From Lichina pygmaea (Eukaryota; Ascomycota; Lichinomycetes; Lichinales; Lichinaceae): DNA of 64,000 bases. The first letter of the stretch is position 1, and the number at the start of each line of letters is the position of its first letter. Of this stretch, positions 53,975-63,369 are shown piece after piece. The translations under genes and the position numbers were made by a program. The DNA lies in NCBI GenBank assembly GCA_963422465.1, contig OY730169.1, positions 124,001 through 188,000 of the forward strand. Direction: 5' to 3'. The notes under the pieces were generated by a model. The model saw nothing but the letters and a program-made list of their open reading frames with translations. It did no database searches and was not told the DNA's origin.

Positions 53975-54693
53975 TCAGGTTAGGGTGGATTTTCTGGTGC
54001 TTCGGTGGGCGTAATGTTTTGATATCAAGTTCCAGATAGTCAATCTGATGTTACTGCAACTTGACCTTGTGGTTTTGGTAGTCCAGGCACTTTCCAACCA
54101 ACCGAAAAAGAGCTCTGGTTGAGGGGTCTCTTGTGCTAATTTTCTCCATGGACTCTCGGAGTTGATGATACTTTTTGGAGTTGGGAATACTGGCTGTGAT
54201 ACTTGGGATGTGTTCTCAGGATACTCAGATTCTATTTCCGAAGTCCTAGAGTATGCCTGGGCTTCTGCTGACTGTGGTGGATTCTCTGCAACAACAGATC
54301 TGTTCTGCAATACCTTCTGACAGCTTGGTGGCTATAACCTGGTATATCACTATCCAGCAACAATGTTTGAACTACTGAAAGTCTTCTTCTGTGTCTTCTG
54401 GTACAAAATTAGGAACATAGACTTCCCAATAGCTCTGGCAGCTGATATGTTAATGAAATTGTCAAGGAATGTCTGGTACACCTACTTCAGGCTTGAAAAC
54501 ACACCAACATCAAGAGACTAGAAGATGTAGGAGGTGTGGACTGGCAGGTACAGTAGGTAGATGTTGTTGTAGTAGTAGGGTGTACTGGAATCCATCAGTC
54601 TTGTAGCTAATATACTTATCTAGAACAAGTAGTCATGTTTCTTTGCCAGGACCTACCCCCGATTAGGGGATAAAGTAGTTTTCCAGCCACCCC

Positions 54694-55263
54694 TGTGTTA
54701 CGACCCAGGAGGAACACAGTCTTTATATACTCACAGAAAGCAGCAGACAGGATACTGGACGGAAGTACCAGACAGCGTGACACGGGAACCAGTCACGTGA
54801 CCGGCGAGACAAACCAGGGGGTGCTCGCCGCAGCATGCATATGCGTGAGCAGAGTGAGCAGAGCTCACCCAGCTCGCTGCAGCGTGCATGAACAAGTGAG
54901 CAAAGTGAGCAGAGCTCACCCAGCTCGCCGCAGCGTGCATGAACAAGTGAGCAAAGTGAGCAGAGCTCACCCAGCTCGCCGCAGCGTGCATGAAGAGTGA
55001 GCAAAGTGAGCAGAGCTCACCCAGCTCGCCGCAGCGTGCATGAAGAGTGAGCAAAGTGAGCAGAGCTCACCGATCTCACCGAGTGAGCAAAGTGAGCAGA
55101 GCTCACTGTGCTCACGAACTGAGCACTATATAGTCCGGCGATAGTTCCCTTATGGAACGATCGTCTTCAACTCATGTTGTGATCCAGACAACTAGATCTA
55201 CTTCAATACAATCCTTTTGTACGAAGCCATTGATCAGGTGTCATCACCACCACGTTCCACCAA
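54694..55263. mobile_element. Solo-LTR-like insertion (fossil) nested in the pogo relic
   Basis: A block of about 570 bp interrupts the transposase relic. It starts TGTGTTACGACC, carries a TATA-like CTATATAG near 55126 and ends near CCACCAA. The 5-bp sequence ACCCC flanks it on both sides, as expected for a target-site duplication, and transposase similarity resumes on either side. No internal retrotransposon coding region is present, so a solo LTR is the simplest reading; family (copia or gypsy) is uncertain. It contains an array of 50-51-bp repeats. It is younger than the pogo element it sits in. Confidence 0.5.
54842..55110. repeat. 50-51-bp tandem repeat array, about 4.5 copies
   Basis: Unit core: GTGAGCAAAGTGAGCAGAGC followed by TCACCCAGCTCGCCGCAGCG and TGCATGAA. 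Copies begin at about 54886, 54937, 54988 and 55038, with partial copies at both ends. Each unit contains the imperfect palindrome GTGAGCAGAGCTCAC. The repeats are contiguous with no unique spacers. Confidence 0.92.
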
Positions 55264-55982
55264 ACCCCTTCGCGCTCCTTGACACTCCTCTCCTGCGAGA
55301 ACCAACCCGCCTTCCGCCTCTCGCCCTAATCCTATACTCGGATAGGACGGTACGGTACGGACCGCAACACCCTGAGCAATACTGCAGTCAATGAAGCTGT
55401 TATCCTGCGCCTTGAAGTGCCGCCCCAGCATCTCTGACTGATCATCCAGAAACTATTACTTCTGTACAGATTTCCCCTTGAAAACAACAAGAGGATCAAT
55501 GTACTGCTCAGTGGTATTGATGCACTTGACAATTGTAGTCCATGTACAATGGGTAGGAGTACTCAGACACTCAGTTTTTTTCTCGCCCTGTAATGACCTT
55601 CCCAGAGTAGGCTGTGCCTTCCATGAGGCCTGTCTTATCCATATTGTACTGGAATTGGGGTGCGATCATACTCAAGATCTTTGGATGTGCCATCATCTCA
55701 AAGAACAGCTTTATATTAGTCTCTGAGGCACTGTTCTTCCTAATCTGATCAAGCGGAACTGCTTTCAGAGACTTAACCTCTGGGTTCTGTTGCAAGAAGT
55801 TCTCAATCCAGTGCTTTCCCAGTGGTTTATTGTCCTCCCGGCTTTGAGCAGCTTCTTGGCAAAATAGGCAAGTTGTTGATGCCGCGGTGCAAAGTCTTGG
55901 GAGGCTCGGAGAAGTACCCAGTCTCGCAGGCTGGATTCCTGGTCTGGGGAGAGTCTTTGGCGACTCTGGGTGAAGACTGGTC

Positions 55983-56371
55983 GTACGTTTCGCCCATGTG
56001 ATCAGGCACAGAGGGTGGTAGGGGGAATAACCGAGGTTTTTGCAGCGGTACGAACTGGCATTCCATCGGAGATAGCTTCCAGCGCATTCTGGAGGTCCTC
56101 GGTCGTGTACGAAGGCATGATGAATTGATTGAGCTGCTTAGAAGTCTGGATACTTGATTGTGGGAGGTGCTGCGACGTACGTTTCGCCCATGTGATCAGG
56201 CACGGACGGTGGTAGGGGGAATAACCGAGGTTTTTGCAGCGGTACGAACTGGCATTCCATCGGAGATAGCTTCCAGCGCATTCTGGAGGTCCTCGGTCGT
56301 GTACGAAGGCATGATGAATTGATTGAGCTGCTTAGAAGTCTGGATACTTGATTGTGGGAGGTGCTGCGACG
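55983..56371 (-). repeat. 194-bp tandem duplication of the transposon 5' end
   Basis: Two adjacent copies (55983-56176 and 56177-56371) are almost identical, differing at about two positions in GGCACAGAGGGTGG versus GGCACGGACGGTGG. Both contain the transposase start (MPSYTTEDLQ, with ATG at 56118 and 56312). The duplication is young compared with the damaged element. It ends about 80 bp from the RAD4 stop codon. Confidence 0.95.
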
Positions 56372-56452
56372 CGTTGTTGATGCAAGAGTCGTGCAGATTT
56401 ATCGCTTGGGAGGTGGGCCGCGAAGGGGGGTACGACCTTATCTTGTAGTCGC

Positions 56453-59400
56453 TCAGAAGCGCTCAGAAACAAGGCGCCGCGCCCGCCGCTTTGCTTTCGT
56501 GGGTGGCTTTGAACCCTGTGGATTATGCCCCGGGCTGTTCCCACCGTCGAACCTCCTATCGTCGTCCTGAGCCGGAACCTGGATCTTGGCGGCCTTTTCG
56601 GCTTCAATAGCGGCTTTGCGCGATGGTCGGCCCTTTGGTTGCTCGTTTTGGGGTTTCCCCTCGGCGGTGACATCCGAGCTGCCGCCGCCATCATGCCAGT
56701 AGAGGCTTGAGATCTTCGGCTGCGCCCGGCCGTCATGACCCTCGTTGTCTTGCGGCGCCGGATGGAGATCGTCCATCGGTGCGCCGTTCGCTCTCTCGGC
56801 GGCTTGTGCATGCCGTGGCGAGTCTACCGGTCTGCGGACTTCGACTGCCTTCATACGCCGTGATTTCCGATCGGCTCGCCTTACCAGCGGTCTCTCCTCC
56901 GCGCATCTTGATTCTTCGTCGAGGACCTCAACGTCTTGCGTGCCATGGCTGACCATGCCGTCGCCATCATCTTCTTGGAGAGAGGCAACTGGGAGTATCA
57001 GGGATGAGGTGGTATCGACCGCTTCGTCTTGACCGTGGCCATCGAGAGAAGACGCCGCGGCTCCATGATCGTGGGAGGACACGTCCGCGGGAGGAAAGAA
57101 GCCTCCCCCACCACCGTCGTCTTCTGTTGCGTCTTCCGGCATGAAGCCTCCGCCAGGTCTCTCACCGGCTTCTCCACCGGTGACGTCCATTGCAGGCGAG
57201 GCTCGCCCGGCACCGACACCAGCCGCTCTCTGACCTTTCTTGCGATTCGTGAAAGGATTGACCTCGTCCGCCATCGTCGGCTCGTCTCCGTATTCGTTGC
57301 GGACGCGCTCCACGATGCGTAGTCCGGTGTGGAATTTCTTCCACAGTGCGAGGATGCCCTTCTCTTGCTTCTCCTCCTCCTTTCTCACCTTCTCTGCCTC
57401 CTGAGCCTGCCAGGCGTCCAGCACGGCTTGCTCGTGCTCGGCGGCTACGACGACGCCGTCGATGACCGGCACGGCCCGCTGAGAGCCAAAGTCGAACCCG
57501 ATCACCGCTTCGGCGTGGCTGATGTTGAGGCGCCGACAGACCCTCACCATACCCCGGAGCTGGATGTGGACTGCTCCTTCGGGGACCATGGACGGGACAA
57601 AACAGTCGATGTTGCCGTAGCCGTTGCGCGGGATGACGCCATCTTTGATGGGCGGCGGGATGATCCAGTCCGTTTGATTCCTGGCGTATAGCCCCTGTTT
57701 GACCTTCTCTCCCCCTTCGGCTTCGGCCTGCTCGAGCTCGCGCTTCCTCGTGAGCGTTACCGCTCGGACGGGGACGAGTTTCAGTGGCTGCTCGCCGGTC
57801 TTGACCTCGCGGCCTTCCTTGTGCCAACTCTCGACGGTCTTGCAAGCAAGCACGTCGCCACGACGGTAGACCTTCTCTTCGACCCTCTTCTCGCCTTTCC
57901 CTGTCGCGAACGTCTTGACGTGCTTGGCGCGGGGGTCGAGAGCCTCTTCGCGCCGTAGATGTCGCTCCAGAACGAAGTCGGCGCTGTTCTTGTATCCCTG
58001 GAGCGTTTCACCGCCCTCTTTGCGCTCTCTTGTCGCGTTGACGGGCTTCAGATCGACATACTCGTCGACGTCATCCGCAGCGGTCCTCTTGTTGGCGTCT
58101 CGAGCGTAGCCGCTCATCACGCTCTTGAACCAATCAAAGTTTTCGTACTTCTTGACCTTGCCCTTGCGGTTGTAGACCGGGACCTTCTCTCCGGGCAACC
58201 TGATGCCTTTGGTCTTTCCTGGCCACATGCGCCGTTTGAGATACCGCGTCGTGACATCCTTTGCCGTTCCGTCGTCCGAGAAGCCGACCACGTAGGCGAT
58301 GACCTGCTTCGACTTTTCGGCCTTACTACCGCGCGGCTCGAAGGAGGACGTCAGCTCTGGCGTAGAGGCGACCAGGTTCAAGACGATAGGGTCGACCGGG
58401 ATGTATCGATGAGACACGGGCGACAGCACCTCCGTCCAGTAGATGGGAAAAACGAGATCTCGATCAAAGGAACTTTTGGGTTGCTCTCCCAATCCTGGAG
58501 CTGGTACCTCCACCACGGAGAGATCATCAGCGTCGTCTGCACTGGATTCTCCGACGTGTCCGCTGGAGAAGGATTGCCCTGTCAGGTGACTGCTGCCCTG
58601 ATGAGGTCGTCTGGATGACCGAGGCGGCAGATCGACGCTGCGAGCCTGGGCGACTTCCTCCATCTCCTTGGAGCTTCCATCGCCTTCGAGGTCCTGTAGA
58701 TCGACCCCCTGGCGGTGCCCTTGCAAATGGTCGGCAGTGATACCTCCGGCGTTGCCCTCTTTCCTCGGCTTTACGGAAGCCTCCTCTGCTTTGCTCCAAC
58801 CGAACCCTATAGGCTGTAGGCTTGTCACCATCCTTCCCTCTAGACCCAAGCCGCGGAGCAAAGCGGTGAAGAGCTGCGCGCCCACGTCACGACTACCTCG
58901 GCACTGTCGAGCATGCTCACGGAACTCGGAGATGTCCCTGATTCGCTCCCCGTGTCGTTCGTGGTCGTGTTCATGATTGCGAAACGAAAGTATCTCTTCT
59001 TCCAGATCCTGCGCGGGCCTGTAGCCTTGTTTGCGGAGACCGGGGGCGGCAATCTTGAAGCGCTTCCTCCAATAGTAGCTCAAATTCTTCAGCAGCCGGA
59101 TCAATGGATCGCCACGACCCGTGTCCGAAACGTCAGGCTTTGATCTTTCGGCCTCCTCTGTCCAATCTCTGCCACCTTTCGGCTTCTTGCCACGCTTCTT
59201 TGAGGCTCGAGTGGCAGGCTCATTCGGCATTGGGGATGGATCGCGAGGGCGGCCGATGATGCCGGGAGCATTCTTCCACCGCTCGATCTCTTTGCGAACT
59301 CCTGGCTTCAATTGCTTCACGAGTATGGATTGCACCTCTTTGTCACAGATCCAGGAATTGCGGACGAGGTTGTGAAATAGCAGGAATTGAACGTGCATGC

Positions 59401-59884
59401 AGTGGGTCTGTATGCGAATCTGCCGCTCGATCTTGCTAGGGCCTTTCTTCTTGCCATGGGGATTGGTAAAGGAATGTCGAGCATCTGCATCGAGGGTCAC
59501 CTCGACATCGCCCAGCACACGATGCCCTATAGATCTTGCGGGCTCAGCCGATACAGACGCGGGCCCCACGGCATCCTCCCAGTCAATGTCCTCGTCGGAT
59601 TCATCATCTGGGCAGTCCTGTTTCGGGTCTGTAGGGTGGGGCAGGATAGCCACATCTTCGAAATCGGAGCTCCCAAGATCACTCAGGCTTGAATCGCTGG
59701 GATCGTGGCGGAGGCCCTCTAGATACGACCGGTTATCCTCGACGCTGCGCCCTGTCGCTGGCTTATCGTCCAGCGCGTCGAACAAGTCTGGCTTCCTGCA
59801 TTTGGGAGGACGTCGGAGTTCCGCGTGATGCTCATCTCCCACGGATTCTGACCGTAGGCGCTTCCTAGGTACTACTGGTGGCAT
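56453..59884 (-). CDS. RAD4: DNA damage recognition protein Rad4 (XPC homologue)
   Basis: A single exon encodes 1143 aa. It has an acidic, disordered N-terminus (SDEDIDWEDAV). The transglutaminase-like region follows (HCMHVQFLLFHNLVRNSWIC, GAQLFTALLRGLGLEGRMV, FPIYWTEVLSPVSHRYIPVD). The beta-hairpin domains come next (LKRHLRREEALDP-type HLRREEALDPRAKHV, VYRRGDVLACKTVESWHKEG, LYARNQTDWIIPPPIKDGVI, PRNGYGNIDCFVPSMVPEGA, AEAVIGFDFGSQRAVPVIDG). Family role: with Rad23 it recognises helix-distorting lesions and starts global-genome nucleotide excision repair in the nucleus. The C-terminal 250 residues are low-complexity and charged, longer than in yeast. No intron is required; the start is the first ATG, with a basic KRLR motif. 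Confidence 0.93.
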   Translation of the reverse strand: MPPVVPRKRLRSESVGDEHHAELRRPPKCRKPDLFDALDDKPATGRSVEDNRSYLEGLRHDPSDSSLSDLGSSDFEDVAILPHPTDPKQDCPDDESDEDIDWEDAVGPASVSAEPARSIGHRVLGDVEVTLDADARHSFTNPHGKKKGPSKIERQIRIQTHCMHVQFLLFHNLVRNSWICDKEVQSILVKQLKPGVRKEIERWKNAPGIIGRPRDPSPMPNEPATRASKKRGKKPKGGRDWTEEAERSKPDVSDTGRGDPLIRLLKNLSYYWRKRFKIAAPGLRKQGYRPAQDLEEEILSFRNHEHDHERHGERIRDISEFREHARQCRGSRDVGAQLFTALLRGLGLEGRMVTSLQPIGFGWSKAEEASVKPRKEGNAGGITADHLQGHRQGVDLQDLEGDGSSKEMEEVAQARSVDLPPRSSRRPHQGSSHLTGQSFSSGHVGESSADDADDLSVVEVPAPGLGEQPKSSFDRDLVFPIYWTEVLSPVSHRYIPVDPIVLNLVASTPELTSSFEPRGSKAEKSKQVIAYVVGFSDDGTAKDVTTRYLKRRMWPGKTKGIRLPGEKVPVYNRKGKVKKYENFDWFKSVMSGYARDANKRTAADDVDEYVDLKPVNATRERKEGGETLQGYKNSADFVLERHLRREEALDPRAKHVKTFATGKGEKRVEEKVYRRGDVLACKTVESWHKEGREVKTGEQPLKLVPVRAVTLTRKRELEQAEAEGGEKVKQGLYARNQTDWIIPPPIKDGVIPRNGYGNIDCFVPSMVPEGAVHIQLRGMVRVCRRLNISHAEAVIGFDFGSQRAVPVIDGVVVAAEHEQAVLDAWQAQEAEKVRKEEEKQEKGILALWKKFHTGLRIVERVRNEYGDEPTMADEVNPFTNRKKGQRAAGVGAGRASPAMDVTGGEAGERPGGGFMPEDATEDDGGGGGFFPPADVSSHDHGAAASSLDGHGQDEAVDTTSSLILPVASLQEDDGDGMVSHGTQDVEVLDEESRCAEERPLVRRADRKSRRMKAVEVRRPVDSPRHAQAAERANGAPMDDLHPAPQDNEGHDGRAQPKISSLYWHDGGGSSDVTAEGKPQNEQPKGRPSRKAAIEAEKAAKIQVPAQDDDRRFDGGNSPGHNPQGSKPPTKAKRRARRLVSERF

Positions 59885-61168
59885 GGCGGTGGATTTCCGT
59901 GACCAAAACAGGGCCCTTCACCCACCGAGGGAACGGCATCATCGAACTGCGGTGGAGCGTTAGTCATCACGATCTTCCAAGATCTCAGATCTCAAGGCGC
60001 ACCACATTGTTTTTCCGTACAGTACCGTACCGTACCGGTACTGTAGTGTGGCTGCTTATTCAGCACGGAAAGATATTGTTCCTGATGTGGGAAGGGCTCT
60101 TCAACTTCTAGCTACGTATGTAGATACATCGCGGGATTTGGCTCTGTCTTCAAGTACCTAGAATTTTGGGCGATGCTATCGATTGACTCTAGGCTGTTCA
60201 TGGCATTGTCGAAGTCCTTCGTAGGAGTGCCCCGTCGCGGTTGAGCGCAGTACTCGTAGTTGACTTTCCCCCGTATCTCCACGCGTATTGTGGGGTGAAT
60301 CAGGCGGGTTTCTATAGTCTGCTTCCTTTGTGCCTGTGTCTCTGGTACGAACGTACGTACCGTAGTGGCCACTGTACTTCCGTACCTTTCGTGCGTACCA
60401 GTAACGTATTGTACGAGGTACCGTACCGTAGGAAAGTGCCCTGAGGACTTCAGAGACGCTCCGCAAGACGACATGCAAGCTCCACTCCTATGTCGATAGG
60501 AATCAGAAGTGAAACCATCTGTCCCCATCACCAAGACACTCTGTTCTGATTTTCAATCCACACTCTTCAATACTCTCAGATCTAGTCTAGTGGATCTGTC
60601 ACGATCATGCGCCCTTGCCACAGGGCTGAAGCCCGCAGGGCCGCAACCGTTCATGCCCCTTTACCGTACAGCCAGTCTTCCGTAAGTCTCTAGCTGGAAG
60701 TGGCTAGGCAACCCATTCGAATCATGTCATCAAGAAAGATGGACCCCTCGGTCTTCTGTGCCCCGTGTTTTTAAAGCAGGCTTTAACGTATCAGTGAATG
60801 ATGTTGGGCAATGAACCTGTCCGCCCTTGAAGCGTTGATTCTCTCCAACGCTACATACGCACAGCGATTCTACTGTAAATCGTCCCGACGACATGCCCCT
60901 TCAAGCCTGCCGAGCTTTCTGTTGCTCTGCTAGCACTTGGTCAAGTGGTAGTGCTCGCTGAAACGGTGCTCTAGGAAGCCTTTGGCTTTTAGCAAGGCGT
61001 CTGATATAGATAAGGTAAGAACGTGCAAAGCAAGGTCGCATTGCCAAGGCTGGTCTAACAGTCTAGGCTAAATCTGCTCCAGACGCTCAGCAATGATGAT
61101 AGAGCAAACAAACCAATGTGATGACTTCCAAGCTGATCCACTCGGAGCCAGCTGAGCGACTTTATCCT
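59885..61168. other. Spacer between RAD4 and the HD-domain gene
   Basis: About 1.3 kb. It holds the RAD4 promoter and the 3' flank of the HD gene. GTACCGTACC-type palindromes cluster at 60015-60045 and 60350-60432. A short inverted-repeat stretch (GGGCTGAAGCCCGCAGGGCC) lies near 60621. No gene recognised. Confidence 0.5.
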
Positions 61169-62107
61169 TCAAGAAGAAGACGGTCCATCAATGTCCTTCG
61201 AGACCGCAGTCCAGAGCCCTTTCCGTTCTTCCAGTACCTCGTCGGCCCACTTTCGCATCTCGGGCAGGACGATGCGGCGAGCAACACGACAGAACTCGCC
61301 AAGGTCGACCTTGCCGCCATGACTTCGCTCGTACTCGACCATCTGTAGCATCAACTCGAGCTTGTCGATGTCGTGCACGAACCGTGATTCCAACGTCTTG
61401 CTCTCCTCGTACTCCTGCCAGACCTCTCGCATCTGCTGGCCCTGAAGGCCGCCGGCAACGTTTCCGAGAAGGGCCTTGGTGAGATAGTCCATCGTAGCCG
61501 CCTCCCTGCGTGACTTCTCCGCCTTGGGAACGCCATCGACCGGAGTAATGTCTCCGACCAGCGCCTCGGCCATGTCGTGGACCAGCGCCATCTTCGTGCA
61601 ACGCGGCACGTCTAGCCGGGACGACAGCGATGAGGGAGCCAACATCGTGAGGATCGACATGCGGTACATGTGGTCGGATATCGACTCGCCGTTCATGAGC
61701 CCAAACCGCCGCCACCCTTCTCTTTTCGTCGTCTTCAGCCGCTCCAGCATGTGGAAGAACGGGAGGGGGGAAGACGGCGACTGTGACGGCGGCGGAGGTA
61801 GGCCGAAGCCGGCCAGGGCTAGAGTACATGTCGGCGTCAGTTTTCCTGTGGCTCTCAAGATCGTACGTTGAACGGCCCTATTCCCTCATGACTGACCCCC
61901 TTCAACAGACCACGGCGTCATGCTCGATCCCGAGAGTGCGTCCTCGGGCTTTGGTCCTGGGCGATGCGAACATGGAAAGACGTTAGCTCGGCCGTCGTCT
62001 TGAGCATCATCTGACACCAGAGGACCGGAGCTCCAACTTCACTGCTTACCCGCCCCGGCCGTTGCTGTACCACCAGCCTGTGTCGCGTTTGCCTTGCCTT
62101 TTTTCAT
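61169..62107 (-). CDS. YGK1: HD-domain 5'-nucleotidase (HDDC2/YfbR type)
   Basis: Three exons (62107-62050, 61956-61897, 61818-61169) encode 255 aa. After a short basic leader (MKKGKANATQ) the conserved protein begins MTPWSVEG. The HD domain follows: FFHMLERLKTTKREGWRRFG, ESISDHMYRMSILTML, the metal-binding HD in KMALVHDMAEALVGDITP, and a distal HDIDKLELMLQMVEYE. Family knowledge: YfbR/HDDC2 enzymes dephosphorylate deoxynucleoside 5'-monophosphates; yeast has two paralogues (YBR242W and YGK1). The symbol is by family only. The three exons lie in different frames and join in phase through GGPKPEDALSG and WSVEGALAGFG. Next upstream on the same strand is FHIT, another nucleotide hydrolase. Confidence 0.88.
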
Positions 62108-62640
62108 GGTGAACGAGTTGCTGTCCGCGATAGCCACTCTCACTTTTCCTGTACACCCCGCCCGCAGGATTCGAAGATGTTGTACCGTAGAACCTCCGGC
62201 AAGCGCAAAGGATGGAATCAATCTGTCTCCGAGAGATGTGGCATAGAGGACCACGGGAACAGTTTATGACTCTCCCACGATGATTGACGATCCTTGTTTG
62301 TGGGAAGGCACGAGCGATCGGCGTCACCTTGTTTGAGGAAGGGACCTCCATCGGCGAAAAGAGTGCTTTATACCACTTGGGCATAGATTGTATTCTCTCG
62401 CTGTCTCATGGAGTGAATCCAAGTGGGCTGACAGACACAAACGGAACAACGGATATGGTCTGTTATACGTGCCACCTATTTGTACCTCCCATCACGCTCA
62501 AGAACTCCATCCGGGAGCACTGCTTGATGACGCTCTTGTTTGTTCTTCGCCTCCACCAGCAAGTGCTGCGTCTCCTACGATGATGTCTGGGTGTTTGCAC
62601 GACGGCCAGACTCAACGGCGCAGAGTAGCGCAGCAGCTCT
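62108..62640. other. Spacer between the HD-domain gene and FHIT
   Basis: 533 bp without a recognised gene; it presumably holds the HD-gene promoter and the FHIT 3' UTR. Confidence 0.5.
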
Positions 62641-63153
62641 CTACGTCTCACCCTGCATCTCCTTGGCCAGCCAAACAGCCTCTCGGGTCATCTCTGCGTC
62701 GCTACGCGGCTTTCGGCTCTCCTCGTCCACCTTGGGAAAGCCGGACGAGTTCCTCTCGTGCCTCGTCCTCAGAGACTGACCGACATCCCCTTCCTCTGAC
62801 TCCAGGAGCGCGTAGACCCTATCCCCCTCGCCGTCAAAGTCACTCTTGCGGCGCGGGATGATGTGAGCGTGTACGTGTGGAACGGTCTGCCCCGCCGCCT
62901 CGCCGTCCTGGATGGCTATGTTGACGGCACTGGCATCGAAGACTCGCTGGATCATGTTCGAGACCCGTTGCGCGGCCTGGAAGAGATCCGCGAGCTCGGG
63001 GCCGGTCAATTCGTGGACCCTCCCGACACGGCGATGCGGGCAACAAAGAACATGACCAGGGACCAGGGGCTTCAGATTGACCAGCGCATAGGATAATGAT
63101 GTGCGGTAGAACACCTGACTTGTCACATTGAAGCTCGCAAAGTGTATGGCCAT
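62641..63153 (-). CDS. HNT2: FHIT-type bis(5'-adenosyl)-triphosphatase
   Basis: A single exon encodes 170 aa. It has the HIT superfamily core: FYRTSLSYALVNLKPLVPGH, LCCPHRRVGRVHELTGPELA, INIAIQDGEAAG-type VNIAIQDGEAAGQTVP, and the histidine triad HVHAHIIPR. The middle triad His is the nucleotidyl acceptor in this family. Role: hydrolysis of Ap3A and related dinucleoside polyphosphates to AMP plus ADP. The C-terminal 50 residues are charged and variable, as usual for Fhit/Aph1. Length fits the family. The start is the first ATG, in good position before FASFNVTSQVFY. Confidence 0.93.
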   Translation of the reverse strand: MAIHFASFNVTSQVFYRTSLSYALVNLKPLVPGHVLCCPHRRVGRVHELTGPELADLFQAAQRVSNMIQRVFDASAVNIAIQDGEAAGQTVPHVHAHIIPRRKSDFDGEGDRVYALLESEEGDVGQSLRTRHERNSSGFPKVDEESRKPRSDAEMTREAVWLAKEMQGET

Positions 63154-63369
63154 GGAGGATGTTGTAAGAGGGCTCGGTCGACGGAGTCGGAATGTGTCGT
63201 GTTTGACTCAACAGTAACTTAACAGATGACCTCCTCCTTCCGCCCATCCGTCCTCCCAGAGAGGTGTCTATCAGTTCAGCGGTAGATTTCTCGATAGCAT
63301 TGATTTCAAACGCCTACAGCTCCACACGACAACGACAAAATAACAATATGATGTGCCCGTCTGATTCCC

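Larger units (their letters stand above)
53975..56371 (-). mobile_element. Relic Fot/pogo-type DNA transposon (inactive)
   Basis: Minus-strand fragments match a Fot1-like DDE transposase. In transposase order they are: N-terminal PSYTTEDLQNALEAISDGM; a CENP-B-type HTH stretch (RQRLSPDQESSLRDWVLL, HWIENFLQQNPEVKSLK); a catalytic-core stretch around NMDKTGLMEGTAYSGKVI with TTIVKCI and PLVVFKGKS; then, beyond an LTR-like insertion, GWLENYF, LLVLDKYIS, and a C-terminal tail near 54310-53975. Several stops and frame changes interrupt it, and the first catalytic-core motif shows Lys where relatives have Glu or Asp. The 5' end is duplicated in tandem. Terminal inverted repeats were not identified, so the outer limits are approximate. 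Confidence 0.8.

Noticed and set aside
54842-55110. CRISPR-like array
   Set aside because: The repeats are directly contiguous without unique spacers, the host is eukaryotic, and the array lies inside an LTR-like insertion.
17428-63153. A nucleotide-metabolism gene cluster of thymidylate synthase, HD nucleotidase, FHIT and RAD4
   Set aside because: Thymidylate synthase is more than 40 kb from the others, with many unrelated genes between, so a functional cluster is not supported.
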